A stretch of 64,000 bases of DNA from Clostridium_AI sp964409685 (GTDB lineage: Bacteria; Bacillota; Clostridia; Lachnospirales; Lachnospiraceae): assembly GCA_964409685.1 (NCBI GenBank), contig CAYPEJ010000006.1:1-64000 (forward strand). Direction: 5' to 3'. Position numbers and translations under genes: made by a program. Positions within the stretch are counted from its first letter, which is position 1. Each line of letters opens with the position of its first letter. The notes beneath the pieces were generated by a model that worked only from the letters and a program-made list of their open reading frames with translations, made no database searches and was not told the DNA's origin. Positions 44,288 through 53,960 of the stretch are shown in pieces.

Positions 44288-44874
44288 TGAATAAAACATT
44301 AGAATACTACGATACTAATGCACAAGAGTTTTATAATTCAACCGTGAACGTAGATATGAGTAATCATTACCAGAGATTTTTGAAATATTTACAAACAGGA
44401 AATAAAGTGCTTGATTTTGGATGTGGTTCTGGAAGAGATAGCAGGGCATTCTTGGGCATGGGATATCAAGTTACATCAATTGACGGTTCCTCTCAATTGT
44501 GTGAGATAGCTAGTCAATTAATAGGACAAGAAGTAATTCATATAGAGTTTAAAGATGTAGAATACACGAACGAATTTCATGGGATTTGGGCATGTGCGTC
44601 CGTTTTGCATGTGCAAGAATCAGAGTTAAGCAATATACTTAGTATAATGAAAAAAGCACTTATTACCAATGGTGTTATATATATTTCTTTTAAGTATGGA
44701 AATTTTTCTGGTGAACGGAATGGGCGATATTTTAATGATATGACAGAAGAAAAGCTTGCAGAAGTATTGAAAGAGTGTGCTGATTTAGAAATTGTCGAAA
44801 CGTGGATAACTGGAGATGTCCGAGAAAATCGTCAAAATGAAATGTGGTTAAATGCAATTTTACACAAACAATAA
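44287..44874 (+). CDS. Class I SAM-dependent methyltransferase
   Basis: This 195-residue protein starts at GTG 44287, sharing one base with the end of the HNH gene. Motif I is VLDFGCGSGRDSRAF, then QVTSIDGSSQLCEIA, followed by GIWACASVLHV and KKALITNGVIYISFKYG. The SAM-binding fold is complete. The target is not evident; there is no DNA-methylase DPPY motif, so a small molecule or nucleotide target is likely. Its tight coupling to the nuclease implies joint function. Confidence 0.88.
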   Translation: MNKTLEYYDTNAQEFYNSTVNVDMSNHYQRFLKYLQTGNKVLDFGCGSGRDSRAFLGMGYQVTSIDGSSQLCEIASQLIGQEVIHIEFKDVEYTNEFHGIWACASVLHVQESELSNILSIMKKALITNGVIYISFKYGNFSGERNGRYFNDMTEEKLAEVLKECADLEIVETWITGDVRENRQNEMWLNAILHKQ

Positions 44875-44884
44875 TATTTATTGT

Positions 44885-44916
44885 AGAAGCACTTCGAAAG
44901 AGGTGCTTCTATTTAT
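44885..44916 (+). terminator. Terminator after the methyltransferase
   Basis: AGAAGCAC at 44885-44892 pairs with GTGCTTCT at 44903-44910, and ATTTAT follows. An imperfect direct repeat (ATTCCAATT) lies just downstream at about 44925-44950. Confidence 0.7.
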
Positions 44917-45076
44917 ATTATAGATATTCCAATTATAGGTATTCCAATTTGCGCTCAATATGCTATACTACCCATATACAAAATCATTTTCACTCACAAA
45001 ATAAATAGTTCAATTCTTACATATCTTACATAAAGCAACTATAAACCAACAAGTATTCAAAGGAGACTTAATCACC

Positions 45077-45871
45077 ATGAAACTACCAAACAAAGACATT
45101 CGCTCCCCATGGCAAAAAGAGTGGGACAAACTTCAATCCAAGGAATCTGCCTACCTAAAAAAACACTCCCAAAAAAAAGATTCTATCCTAACCACAAAAC
45201 TAGAAGACAAAATCCCCGACAAACTTCAATCTACTCTAAACATTGCCTTCACCAAAGCATTCGATCTTATTTTCCAAAAAGGCACTAAAGTCATCGAGAA
45301 GACCTACAACAAAGACCAGCTAGAACACAACTTCAAAGTCAACGAATTCTCCGCCTCCCTACGAGAGGACAAACGTACTCTACGAAAATTTTCAAAGAAT
45401 GCTTCCAATTCTTCAACAAAAAACCTCGTAATCTCAGGAGTAGAAGGATTTGGTCTTGGCGTACTCGGTATCGGTATTCCAGATATCCCACTATTTGTCG
45501 GCGTGCTCCTAAAGAGTATTTACGAAGTAGCCCTTCACTACGGATACCCATATGACACACCAGAAGAACAATATTTCATCCTAAAACTTATCGAAACTTC
45601 TTGTCTCCACGGAGAACAACTCCTAGAGTCCAATCGGGAAGTCGACTTATACATTGAGACGCATACGTTACCAGACACATATAGTCGGGAAACGCAGATT
45701 CAACGGGCTTCTTGCGCTATGTCCACAGAGATGGTATATACAAAATTCATTCAAGGTATACCGATTGTTGGAGCTGTCGGTGGTGCATTTGATGCAATCT
45801 ACACACAAAAAGTATTAAGTTATGCGAAATTAAAATATAATAAACGTTTTTTAAAAGAAAGAAGGAAATAA
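45077..45871 (+). CDS. EcsC-family protein
   Basis: This 264-residue protein starts at ATG 45077 after AAGGAGAC. The EcsC core is visible: NLVISGVEGFGLGVLGIGIPDIPLFVGVLLKSIYEVALHYGYPY, then EEQYFILKLIETSC and IPIVGAVGGAFDAIYTQKVLSYAKLKYNKRFL. EcsC proteins are membrane-associated and of unclear role, often near ABC exporters, as here. The first 600 bases use C-ending codons (TTC, ATC, ACC, CTC) much more than the neighbouring genes, which hints at a different origin or expression class. Confidence 0.85.
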   Translation: MKLPNKDIRSPWQKEWDKLQSKESAYLKKHSQKKDSILTTKLEDKIPDKLQSTLNIAFTKAFDLIFQKGTKVIEKTYNKDQLEHNFKVNEFSASLREDKRTLRKFSKNASNSSTKNLVISGVEGFGLGVLGIGIPDIPLFVGVLLKSIYEVALHYGYPYDTPEEQYFILKLIETSCLHGEQLLESNREVDLYIETHTLPDTYSRETQIQRASCAMSTEMVYTKFIQGIPIVGAVGGAFDAIYTQKVLSYAKLKYNKRFLKERRK

Positions 45872-45920
45872 ATTTATACTCATTAAGTAAAAACAATTGG
45901 TTATAATAGGAGGTTATAAT

Positions 45921-46853
45921 ATGTTGATTGAAGTTACAAATCTAGTAAAAAAGTATAAAGATAATGTAGCTGTTAATGGTGTAAACCTAGAAATTAACGA
46001 GGGAGAAATTTTTGGATTATTAGGACCTAATGGGGCAGGAAAGTCAACTACAATTAATGCGTTATTAGGATTATTGAAGATCAATGAAGGAAGCGTAAAA
46101 ATGTTCGGAAAAGATTTTTCTAAAAATGCCAGAGAAATCAAGAAAAATATTGGATACGTGCCACAAGATTTTGCTTTCTTCGAACAACTGAGTGCTCTTG
46201 ACAATGTGAATTATTGGGCGAAGGTATATGGCTTAAAAGGGAATGCATTAAAAGTTGCAGTAAAAGAGGCATTAGACTTTACAGGTCTTTGGGATAGAAG
46301 AAAAGACAAAGCCAATAGTTTTTCAGGTGGTATGAAGAGAAGATTAAATATTGCATGTGCAATTGTACATAAACCAAAGATTTTATTTATGGACGAGCCA
46401 ACGGTTGGTGTCGATCCACAATCAAGAAATAATATCTTGGAATCTATTAAGATCCTAAATAAGAATGGAACAACTGTTATCTATACTTCTCACTATATGG
46501 AGGAGATAGAAGAGATATGCACACGCGTTGCCATTATGGATTTTGGTAAAGTAATCGCAGCAGGTACGATTGATGATTTAGTAGAATCCATTTCAAAGGA
46601 AAGAAAATTAGGATTAGAAGTATCTGGAAATATTGAAGGCGTAATAGAAGAGTTAAATTCCATTCAAGGCATTCATAAAGCAGAGATGGTGGACAATGTC
46701 ATCAAGATTCATATGGAAAGAGATGAGGAAACACTTCCTAAGGTTTTAGAAACATTGATGCATAAAAATGTAAAGATTACATCTATGGTATTAGAAAAAG
46801 AGAATCTAGAAGCGGTCTTTCTTGAATTAACTGGTAAAAAGCTTAGAGATTAA
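45921..46853 (+). CDS. ABC-2 transporter ATPase
   Basis: ATG 45921 behind AGGAGG gives 310 residues. It has GPNGAGKST (Walker A), VPQDFAFFEQLS (Q-loop), FSGGMKRRLNIACAI (signature), ILFMDEPTVGVDPQ (Walker B) and YTSHYMEE. A C-terminal domain of about 80 residues follows the ATPase. It pairs with the two ABC-2 permeases directly downstream. Such trios export drugs, lipids or peptides; the substrate is unknown. Confidence 0.93.
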   Translation: MLIEVTNLVKKYKDNVAVNGVNLEINEGEIFGLLGPNGAGKSTTINALLGLLKINEGSVKMFGKDFSKNAREIKKNIGYVPQDFAFFEQLSALDNVNYWAKVYGLKGNALKVAVKEALDFTGLWDRRKDKANSFSGGMKRRLNIACAIVHKPKILFMDEPTVGVDPQSRNNILESIKILNKNGTTVIYTSHYMEEIEEICTRVAIMDFGKVIAAGTIDDLVESISKERKLGLEVSGNIEGVIEELNSIQGIHKAEMVDNVIKIHMERDEETLPKVLETLMHKNVKITSMVLEKENLEAVFLELTGKKLRD

Positions 46854-46898
46854 GGGTATTTTTTGAAAATCAAATTAATTGAAGAAAGGAAAAATAAT

Positions 46899-48029
46899 AT
46901 GAATATTTTGAATCAGATTTATTATTCAGCTAAGCGAATTTTGGTTGATATTCGTTCGGTATTTATAAAGGTACTCAGCTTTATAGTCATTATATTAATA
47001 TTAGGTTCTGCATTTAGTAGTTCTTTTGATGCAGATACACTTGAGATTGTGGATGTAGTATTGTGTAGTGAGGATTCTGGAACAAATGGTGAAAAAGTAT
47101 TAGAATTGCTAGACTCTGTTGATGCCATTAAATTATTAGTTCAATTTCAGAGTGCCGATACACAAGACGAAGGAATGAATTTAGTAGATGAAAATGAAGC
47201 AGACGCATTAGTATATATCCCAGAAGACTTTTCAGACAAAGCAGATGCAGGAGAGCAAAAAGTAATTGAAGTATATTGGAAGAAAGATGCGGGTGTAAAT
47301 GCTACTGTTGTGAAAAATGTTATGAATAGTTTTACAAATGCTCTAAACACGGGACATGTTATCTTCAAAATGACAGGAACACTGGATGATTATACATATG
47401 AAGGCGAATCTAGCATTGAATCAGAACCTTTAACAGAAAAAACTGCATCAACATCTATGTGTTATTATGCAGTAAGTATGCTATTAATGTTAATCTTATA
47501 CGGTGCAGAATATGGAGCTACAGGAGTCGCAGAAGACTATCTTGGCACACTTGGTGATAGATTAAAATTATCCCCAATGAGGTCATATGAACAATATGTA
47601 GGTAAAGTATTTGGATTATCTTGTGTGACTTTTCTTCAAGCAATCATAGTCATTTTGTTTACAAAGTTTGTTTTTGATGTAAACTGGGGAAGTAATTTTC
47701 TCCTTCTGTTAGGAATTGTATTTATCTATTCTGTTTTAACTACAACGTTAGGGGCAATGCTTTGTATTGTGACAAAGGATGTAGAAAGAGCCAACAGTCT
47801 GATTAATGTAGCAGTTATTGTATTTACATTTTTAGCAGGTGGATTTGTTGTTGCAAACTTTGGAGCTATTGAAAAAATCTCTCCTAGTTATTACGCGAAA
47901 ACTGCAATATTTAATATTGTATATGGTGGAAGCATGGATTCTACTATGGCATGTATTCGTGTAATGTGTATATTAATTGTAGCATTTGCGATAATTAGCG
48001 TTTTTGCAGCAAGGAGGAAAAGAGCATGA
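46899..48029 (+). CDS. ABC-2 permease 1
   Basis: ATG 46899 with GAAAGGAAAAAT upstream gives 376 residues. One N-terminal helix is followed by an external domain (about 50-190) and five helices at the C-terminus (MLLMLILYGAEYGAT, FLQAIIVILFTKFVF, LLLGIVFIYSVLTTTLGAML and others). This is the YhgE/ABC-2 arrangement. The gene overlaps the next permease gene by 4 nt (ATGA), so the two form a heterodimeric membrane unit. Confidence 0.88.
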   Translation: MNILNQIYYSAKRILVDIRSVFIKVLSFIVIILILGSAFSSSFDADTLEIVDVVLCSEDSGTNGEKVLELLDSVDAIKLLVQFQSADTQDEGMNLVDENEADALVYIPEDFSDKADAGEQKVIEVYWKKDAGVNATVVKNVMNSFTNALNTGHVIFKMTGTLDDYTYEGESSIESEPLTEKTASTSMCYYAVSMLLMLILYGAEYGATGVAEDYLGTLGDRLKLSPMRSYEQYVGKVFGLSCVTFLQAIIVILFTKFVFDVNWGSNFLLLLGIVFIYSVLTTTLGAMLCIVTKDVERANSLINVAVIVFTFLAGGFVVANFGAIEKISPSYYAKTAIFNIVYGGSMDSTMACIRVMCILIVAFAIISVFAARRKRA

Positions 48030-49147
48030 CGATTTTATTAAATAATTTAAAAAGAATTTTTCAAAATAAAATGAATATTGTTTTAATGATTGTTGTTCCT
48101 ATTGTTGTAAATTTATTTATAATATCAGCCTCAACGAAAGAAGTAAGTTATACTATTGGTATCCAAGATAACGACAATTCACAGTATACACAGGATTTAG
48201 TTGAATATCTAGGTGAAATGTGTAGTATTATTGAGATCACAGATGAAGACAATATTAAGGAAATGCTTGTAAATAGTAAGATAAATTGTGTGTATATTTT
48301 TGAAGAACATTTTACAGAAGATTTGCTAAACCAAGTAGATGTAAAGATAAAAAGTTATGAAATGGAAGGCTCGAATGTTGTGGAACCACTTCAAAATTAT
48401 GTAGATAGTTTGGTAACAGCGGCTAAGAAAATATCAATTGCAGCAGCAGGAGATGAAACTGCATTTTATGAAGGATTAGGCGATTATTACAAGGAAGACT
48501 ATGTTTGTGATTATAATAGTATTTCACAAAGCTATGACGAGAAAGTTAGTTTAGCAGTTACATCATTAGGCTATATTGCATTAGGTATGGTATTCTTTTT
48601 ATCTTTCTCTACAATGCTTATTTTAGAAGATAAGTTATGTGGTGTATATGACCGATTAGGGACTACACCATTAAGAAAATTGTCGTATTTTGTACAACAT
48701 CTATTAAGTAGTTTTATAGTAGCATTGATTCAAATTTTTGCCATGTTCATAATATTACCTAAGATTGTAGATGTAAGTTATGGACAGACACAATCCGATG
48801 TAATGCAATTGGGTGTAGTTTGTGCATTATTTGCAGCATGTTGTATCTCAATCGGTATCGTGATTGCACGCTTTGCGAAAAGTAGAGGAGTAGCCAATGC
48901 AGCAATTACTTTAATCAATTTACCAATGTTGATGTTAGGTGGTTGTTTATGGCCAAGAGAAATTATGCCTGAACATATTCAGAAGATTGGTGAATTTCTT
49001 CCAACAACGTGGTTCTTAGATGCATCAGAAACGGTTCTATATGGAGATGGATTAGCGAAAGCAGGAAATTCAATTTTCTATATGTTAGGATTCATTGCAG
49101 TAATGCTTATTGTTTCTTTTGTAATAAAAACGGACAAAGTAAAATAA
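48026..49147 (+). CDS. ABC-2 permease 2
   Basis: This 373-residue protein shares the four-base stop-start overlap with permease 1. It has the same plan: MNIVLMIVVPIVVNLFIIS as the N-terminal helix, an external domain (about 35-170), then five C-terminal helices including GYIALGMVFFLSFSTMLIL and the conserved NLPMLMLGGCLWPREIMPEHIQ motif near helix 5. It completes the ABC-2 export system. Confidence 0.88.
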   Translation: MTILLNNLKRIFQNKMNIVLMIVVPIVVNLFIISASTKEVSYTIGIQDNDNSQYTQDLVEYLGEMCSIIEITDEDNIKEMLVNSKINCVYIFEEHFTEDLLNQVDVKIKSYEMEGSNVVEPLQNYVDSLVTAAKKISIAAAGDETAFYEGLGDYYKEDYVCDYNSISQSYDEKVSLAVTSLGYIALGMVFFLSFSTMLILEDKLCGVYDRLGTTPLRKLSYFVQHLLSSFIVALIQIFAMFIILPKIVDVSYGQTQSDVMQLGVVCALFAACCISIGIVIARFAKSRGVANAAITLINLPMLMLGGCLWPREIMPEHIQKIGEFLPTTWFLDASETVLYGDGLAKAGNSIFYMLGFIAVMLIVSFVIKTDKVK

Positions 49148-49333
49148 ATTTTTTAGGTTACAGATTAGTACATATTAATTGGAAAGGATATTTTTAAGCG
49201 GTGAGATTCTTGGCTGGGAAACATTATGGGAAGAAGAGATTTTGCTGTTGCATTAACTTATCAGCAGTGATAAAATATCAAGAGAAAAAAGCACAAAATA
49301 ATAAGAAAAAGTTTATATTATGAGGTAAGAAAT

Positions 49334-51097
49334 ATGATGCAATCAAGAACTCATACATGCGACCAGTTACGTTTATCTGATGTTGGTAAAAATGTAACTC
49401 TTGTTGGATGGTATGATAACAGTAGAAAAGTTAGTAAGAATTTATGTTTCTTAATTTTACGTGATTTCTATGGTGTTACTCAGATCGTATTTGAGACAGA
49501 AGAAATGATTCAAGCAATTGATGGCGTAAATAAAGAATCTACATTATTAATTGAAGGTGTTGTAAGAGAACGTTCCAGCAAAAATACAGAACTTCCTACA
49601 GGTGAGATCGAAGTAGTTCCTACAAAAGTAGAAGTACTTGGAAAATGTATCTACAATGCACTTCCATTCGAAGTTAGAAAATCCAAGGAAGCGGACGAAA
49701 ACTTCCGTTTAAAATATCGTTATTTAGACTTAAGAAATCCTGAAGTGAAGGACAAGATTTTATTAAGAAGCCGTATCGTTGCTGATTTAAGAGCAAGAAT
49801 GAACGACTTAAACTTTATCGAAGTAACAACTCCGATTCTTACTTGTTCTTCTCCAGAAGGTGCTAGAGATTATTTAGTTCCTGCTAGAAATCATCCTGGT
49901 AAATTTTACGCATTACCACAAGCTCCACAACAATTTAAACAAATTTTAATGGCTTCTGGTTTTGACCGTTATTTCCAAATCGCACCTTGTTTCCGTGACG
50001 AAGATGCTAGAGCAGACCGTTCCCCAGGTGAATTCTATCAGTTAGATATGGAGATGGCATTTGCTTCTCAAGAAGATGTATTCTCTGTAATTGAAGAAGT
50101 TTTACCTCCTGTATTTGAAAAATACGGTTCTTATGATAGAGCTTCTACAGCACCATTTACAAGAATTCCATACTTAGAATCTCTTGAAAAATATGGTACT
50201 GACAAGCCTGACCTTAGAATTGACCTTGTAGTACAAGATGTAACTGAATTATTCGGTGCTACTGAATTCGGTCCTTTCCAAGGAAATGTAATCAAAGCAG
50301 TTGTAACTGACGGTTATACTGCAACACGTAAAGAAATCGACAAACTTTGCGCAGATATCGAGATGGAATCTGGCAACAAAGTTTATTGGTTCCGTGTAGA
50401 TGAAAATGGTAACTACGTTGGTGGTATCTCTAAATTCTTAGTAGACAACAAAGAAACAATCGACGCTACATTAGGTTTAAAACCTGGTTGCTTCGTAGGT
50501 GTAACTGCTGGTAACAAGCATGCTGCACAAAAAACTTCTGGTGTATTAAGAAGAATGTTAGGTATGAATTCTGAAGGACATTTCGACAAAGATTGTTACG
50601 AATTCTGTTGGATTATCGACTTCCCTATGTATGAAATGGGTGAAGAATCTGGCGAATTAGAATTCTGCCACAACCCATTCTCCATGCCACAAGGTGGTAT
50701 GAAAGCATTAGAAACAATGGAACCACTTGATATCTTAGCTTACCAGTATGACTTAGTATGTAATGGTGTTGAATTATCTTCTGGTGCGGTTCGTAACCAC
50801 GACCCAGAGTTAATGGTAAAAGCATTTAACTTAGTTGGTTTAGGCGAAGATGACGTGAAAGCAAAATTCCCTGCTATGTACAACGCATTCTGCTACGGTG
50901 CACCACCACACGCTGGTATTGCTCCTGGTGTTGACAGAATGGTTATGTTACTTGCTGGTGAAGATAGCATTCGTGAAGTAATTCCATTCCCAATGAACAA
51001 ACAAGCGCAAGATATTATGATGAATGCGCCAGCTGAAGTAGATCAAAGACAATTAGATGATGTTCACATCAAAATCAATATTCAGGAAAAAGAATAA
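49334..51097 (+). CDS. aspS: Aspartyl-tRNA synthetase
   Basis: This 587-residue protein starts at ATG 49334 (a second ATG follows at once) with GAGG 8 nt upstream. The N-terminal OB-fold (about 10-110) binds the anticodon. Class II motifs follow: FRDEDARADRSPGEFYQLDMEMAF (motif 2) and APGVDRMVMLLAGEDSIREVIPFP (motif 3), with the bacterial GAD insertion between. Motif 3 continues NKQAQDIMMNAP rather than the usual KTQSASC-type sequence. No T-box was found in its 186-nt leader. Confidence 0.96.
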   Translation: MMQSRTHTCDQLRLSDVGKNVTLVGWYDNSRKVSKNLCFLILRDFYGVTQIVFETEEMIQAIDGVNKESTLLIEGVVRERSSKNTELPTGEIEVVPTKVEVLGKCIYNALPFEVRKSKEADENFRLKYRYLDLRNPEVKDKILLRSRIVADLRARMNDLNFIEVTTPILTCSSPEGARDYLVPARNHPGKFYALPQAPQQFKQILMASGFDRYFQIAPCFRDEDARADRSPGEFYQLDMEMAFASQEDVFSVIEEVLPPVFEKYGSYDRASTAPFTRIPYLESLEKYGTDKPDLRIDLVVQDVTELFGATEFGPFQGNVIKAVVTDGYTATRKEIDKLCADIEMESGNKVYWFRVDENGNYVGGISKFLVDNKETIDATLGLKPGCFVGVTAGNKHAAQKTSGVLRRMLGMNSEGHFDKDCYEFCWIIDFPMYEMGEESGELEFCHNPFSMPQGGMKALETMEPLDILAYQYDLVCNGVELSSGAVRNHDPELMVKAFNLVGLGEDDVKAKFPAMYNAFCYGAPPHAGIAPGVDRMVMLLAGEDSIREVIPFPMNKQAQDIMMNAPAEVDQRQLDDVHIKINIQEKE

Positions 51098-51110
51098 TAG
51101 TTAAGTATAG

Positions 51111-51155
51111 AAGGTTAGAGTAGTACGTCCAGACGTATTGCTCTAGCCTTTTTGA
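51111..51155 (+). terminator. Terminator after aspS
   Basis: AAGGTTAGAG (51111-51120) pairs with CTCTAGCCTT (51141-51150) with one G-U pair. An inner TACGT/ACGTA stem and the T run TTTTT complete a strong intrinsic terminator. Confidence 0.9.
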
Positions 51156-51456
51156 TTCATAGGAAATTCCGCTTCGCTATATTTCCTATGAATCAAAAAA
51201 GCCCCTAAAAAGCAGGGGCAGGATGCACACTCGGGGGAAAGGAAGATATTCGCTTGAAAAACAGCGAATCCCCCTCGGCGCAGCAAAGTGTGTGTTCCTT
51301 GTAGTAAACATAAAAAAACGCGAGAATGTGTAGAACACACACTTTGTTCCTTTGAAAGAAAAATTGGAATGTGAAAAGAAATAGCCATTATGGTAACGTC
51401 TCTTAGGATTTACTCATACAATAAAAGGAAAGTACATATATGTATGAGGTTTATCC
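51149..51456. repeat. Nested palindromes in the aspS-subtilase gap
   Basis: The 359-nt gap holds no gene. A perfect 19-bp inverted repeat (51149-51167 with 51181-51199, 13-nt loop) starts inside the T run of the terminator. GCCCCT/AGGGGC (51201-51219) follows, then ATTCGCT/AGCGAAT near 51250-51271 between GGGGGAAAGGA and TCCCCC. ACACACTTTG on the minus strand near 51282-51291 recurs as ACACACTTTG at 51334-51343. These nested stems look like an intergenic repeat element. Confidence 0.65.
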
Positions 51457-53232
51457 ATGAATAGTGAAAAAATCGATAATCAATTAAAACTTGCATTGGA
51501 TACTTCAGAGCAGAATCGCCAGCAAACTTCCGATCTCAATCTAGGCTTCGTTGGCGGTGATAACGACACATGGGAGTTAATTGTGCGCTACACAGGTAGC
51601 CTAGATCCAATTCGCCAAGAACTGGGCATTACGGTAATCGAATTACTTAACGGCTACGGCATTATATATATAGCACAAGATTTAATCCCAAGACTAACGG
51701 AATTTCCTCAGATTGAATATGTAGAAATGCCAAAAGGCTTATTTTTCGCAGTAGCCAACGGAAGAGACGCGTCCTGTATCACTGCCATGCAAGAGGGCAC
51801 AAATGGTCTTTTTGGCGAAGGTGTCTTAGTTGCAATCGTAGATTCTGGAATTGACTATTCTCATCCCGACTTTCGAAATGAAGATGGAACTACCCGTATC
51901 ATTGACTTATGGGATCAAACGGTCACAGCCACAGGAGACTTAACTCCGCCAGAAGGCTACTCCTTAGGAACATTGTATACAAGAGAACGTATCAACCAAG
52001 CCTTACAAGCAAGAACTCGTGCAGAACAGCAGCAGATTGTATTTAGTGAGGATTTATCTGGACACGGAACTCATGTGGCAGGAATCGCTGCGGGTAATGG
52101 AAGGGCAAGTAATGGTGCTAACCGTGGAGTTGCTTCTAGGAGTGAACTATTAGTTGTCAAACTTGGAAATGCACAGCCAGACAGTTTCCCTAGAACCACA
52201 CAGCTTATGCAAGGCATTGACTATGTAGTGCGACGTGCCATTGAACTAGACCGACCAGTGGCTATCAATATCAGCTTTGGCAATAACTACGGTTCCCATG
52301 CCAACAATTCTCTTCTCGAACAATATATAGACGACATATCGGGCGCATGGAAAACGAGTATCTGTATAGGAACAGGAAATGAAGGCACATCTTCTCGGCA
52401 TTTCGAAGGAAGATTAGAAAATGGTGGTCAGCCTGTCAACGTGGAAATGTCCATAGCCAGCAGAGAGCCAACCATTAATCTTCAGATATGGAAACATTTT
52501 TACGATGATTTCGACATTACCATTCACGCACCAGGTAATACGTCCTCAAACCAACTTACTAAGATAGGTGGCTCACAGAACTTTGTATTAGAACAGACAC
52601 AGATTCTTCTATATTATGGAGAACCTACTCCATATAATCGCTTGCAAGAAATCTACATCGAGATGATTCCAGCAAGGGGAAATGAATTTATAACCGAAGG
52701 TATCTGGCGATTTGAATTTACACCAAGACGAATCGTCACAGGCGATTTTTATATGTGGTTTCCCATCGCTGAAAATGTAAACCCAACCACGAAATTTTTA
52801 CGTGCCACTTTGGATACCACATTAACCATTCCAGCTACAGCTCAAAAAGTAATCAGCGTAGGTGCTTATGATAGCAATGCTGAAAGTCTTGCATTTTTTT
52901 CAGGGAGAGGATATACGGTGAATCGACAGATTAAGCCTGATTTAGTAGCACCAGGGGTAGATATTTTATCTTGTGCGCCTGGTGGTGGATATACGTCGAA
53001 GACGGGAACATCGATGGCAACGCCATTTGTAACAGGAGCAGCGGCGTTGTTGATGGAATGGGGAATCGTCAGAGGAAATGATTTATTTCTATATGGTGAG
53101 AAAATCAAAGCGTACTTAGTAGCAGGTGCGAGGGAGTTACGATTTGAGCAGGAGTACCCGAACCCGCAGATAGGATTTGGAGCGTTGTGTTTGAGAGATA
53201 CGTTTCGGTTTATTGGGATACGGAGTTTGTAA
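51457..53232 (+). CDS. S8 subtilisin-like protease, Csp-like
   Basis: This 591-residue protein starts at ATG 51457. The full catalytic triad is present: Asp129 in VAIVDSGIDYSHPDF, His203 in SGHGTHVAGIAAG, and the Ser in GTSMATPFVTGAAALLMEW near the C-terminus. There is no signal peptide, and the protein has an N-terminal prodomain-like 100 residues and an inserted jelly-roll-like region (about 330-470), as in clostridial CspB/CspC. Csp proteases activate the SleC cortex hydrolase in spore germination. The role here is inferred from that similarity. Confidence 0.88.
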   Translation: MNSEKIDNQLKLALDTSEQNRQQTSDLNLGFVGGDNDTWELIVRYTGSLDPIRQELGITVIELLNGYGIIYIAQDLIPRLTEFPQIEYVEMPKGLFFAVANGRDASCITAMQEGTNGLFGEGVLVAIVDSGIDYSHPDFRNEDGTTRIIDLWDQTVTATGDLTPPEGYSLGTLYTRERINQALQARTRAEQQQIVFSEDLSGHGTHVAGIAAGNGRASNGANRGVASRSELLVVKLGNAQPDSFPRTTQLMQGIDYVVRRAIELDRPVAINISFGNNYGSHANNSLLEQYIDDISGAWKTSICIGTGNEGTSSRHFEGRLENGGQPVNVEMSIASREPTINLQIWKHFYDDFDITIHAPGNTSSNQLTKIGGSQNFVLEQTQILLYYGEPTPYNRLQEIYIEMIPARGNEFITEGIWRFEFTPRRIVTGDFYMWFPIAENVNPTTKFLRATLDTTLTIPATAQKVISVGAYDSNAESLAFFSGRGYTVNRQIKPDLVAPGVDILSCAPGGGYTSKTGTSMATPFVTGAAALLMEWGIVRGNDLFLYGEKIKAYLVAGARELRFEQEYPNPQIGFGALCLRDTFRFIGIRSL

Positions 53233-53471
53233 AGAGGATATAGTGATAATGGAGAAATAAATCTAGCGAGTTTATTTATAGAATATTCGCTAGATTTATT
53301 TTAATTATAGCTATGATTAGCCAGATACATAAACAGCTATTATGATATCATATTTAAGTGATATATGGTCTCTTTTGAATGGGTAAAAATTAGTATTGAT
53401 TGAAAGTGAGATTTAGGTATGTTATAATATAAAATTATTGCATAATCTCAAATTAAGGGATGGAGAATCAA

Positions 53472-53960
53472 ATGAAAACAATGCTTCTTAGTTTTAAACC
53501 TAAATGGTTTGAGAAGATCGTAACAGGTGAAAAAAAATTTGAATATCGTAATTCATTTGCCAATGAAGAAGTTATGGCGTATATGTATGTTAGCACGCCT
53601 GTAAAATCGGTAGTTGGAAGAATATATTTAGGAAAGCGAATAGAATTAGCAGATTTAAAAGAAAAATACAGAATGCATGATGATGTTAGAAGGCGTATAG
53701 AGTTTTATATGGAAAAGCATAAGTTTGTTATGCCAATAAAGTCGGTGCAGATGACAGAGGCAATTCCTTTAGAAAGATTACGTGAATTTAAAAGTGATTT
53801 TGTTTGTCCGCAAATGTATTACTATTTAGACAAGAGACAAGAATTGTTAAAATATATATCGGATAATGCAAAAGATGTAGGAATTGAAATGGTACATGAT
53901 TTTGCTGATTTACCATTAAGTGAAGTATGTAGAGTGTATAGCAATAAGGAGGAAGAATAA
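53472..53960 (+). CDS. ASCH-domain-like protein next to the R-M genes
   Basis: ATG 53472 (GGAG 7 nt before it) gives 162 residues; an ATG four codons earlier is possible. It begins MLLSFKPKWFEKIVTGEKKFEYRNSF, the strand-helix-strand and KxFEYR motif of ASCH/PUA-like RNA or nucleotide-binding proteins, then VMAYMYVSTPVKSVVGRIYLGKRIEL. It sits directly before the C5-methyltransferase gene (stop touching start) and probably acts with the restriction system. Confidence 0.8.
   Translation: MKTMLLSFKPKWFEKIVTGEKKFEYRNSFANEEVMAYMYVSTPVKSVVGRIYLGKRIELADLKEKYRMHDDVRRRIEFYMEKHKFVMPIKSVQMTEAIPLERLREFKSDFVCPQMYYYLDKRQELLKYISDNAKDVGIEMVHDFADLPLSEVCRVYSNKEEE

Noticed and set aside
49148..49333. T-box in the leader of aspS
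   Set aside because: No AGGGTGG-type T-box sequence or terminator pair was seen in the 186-nt leader.
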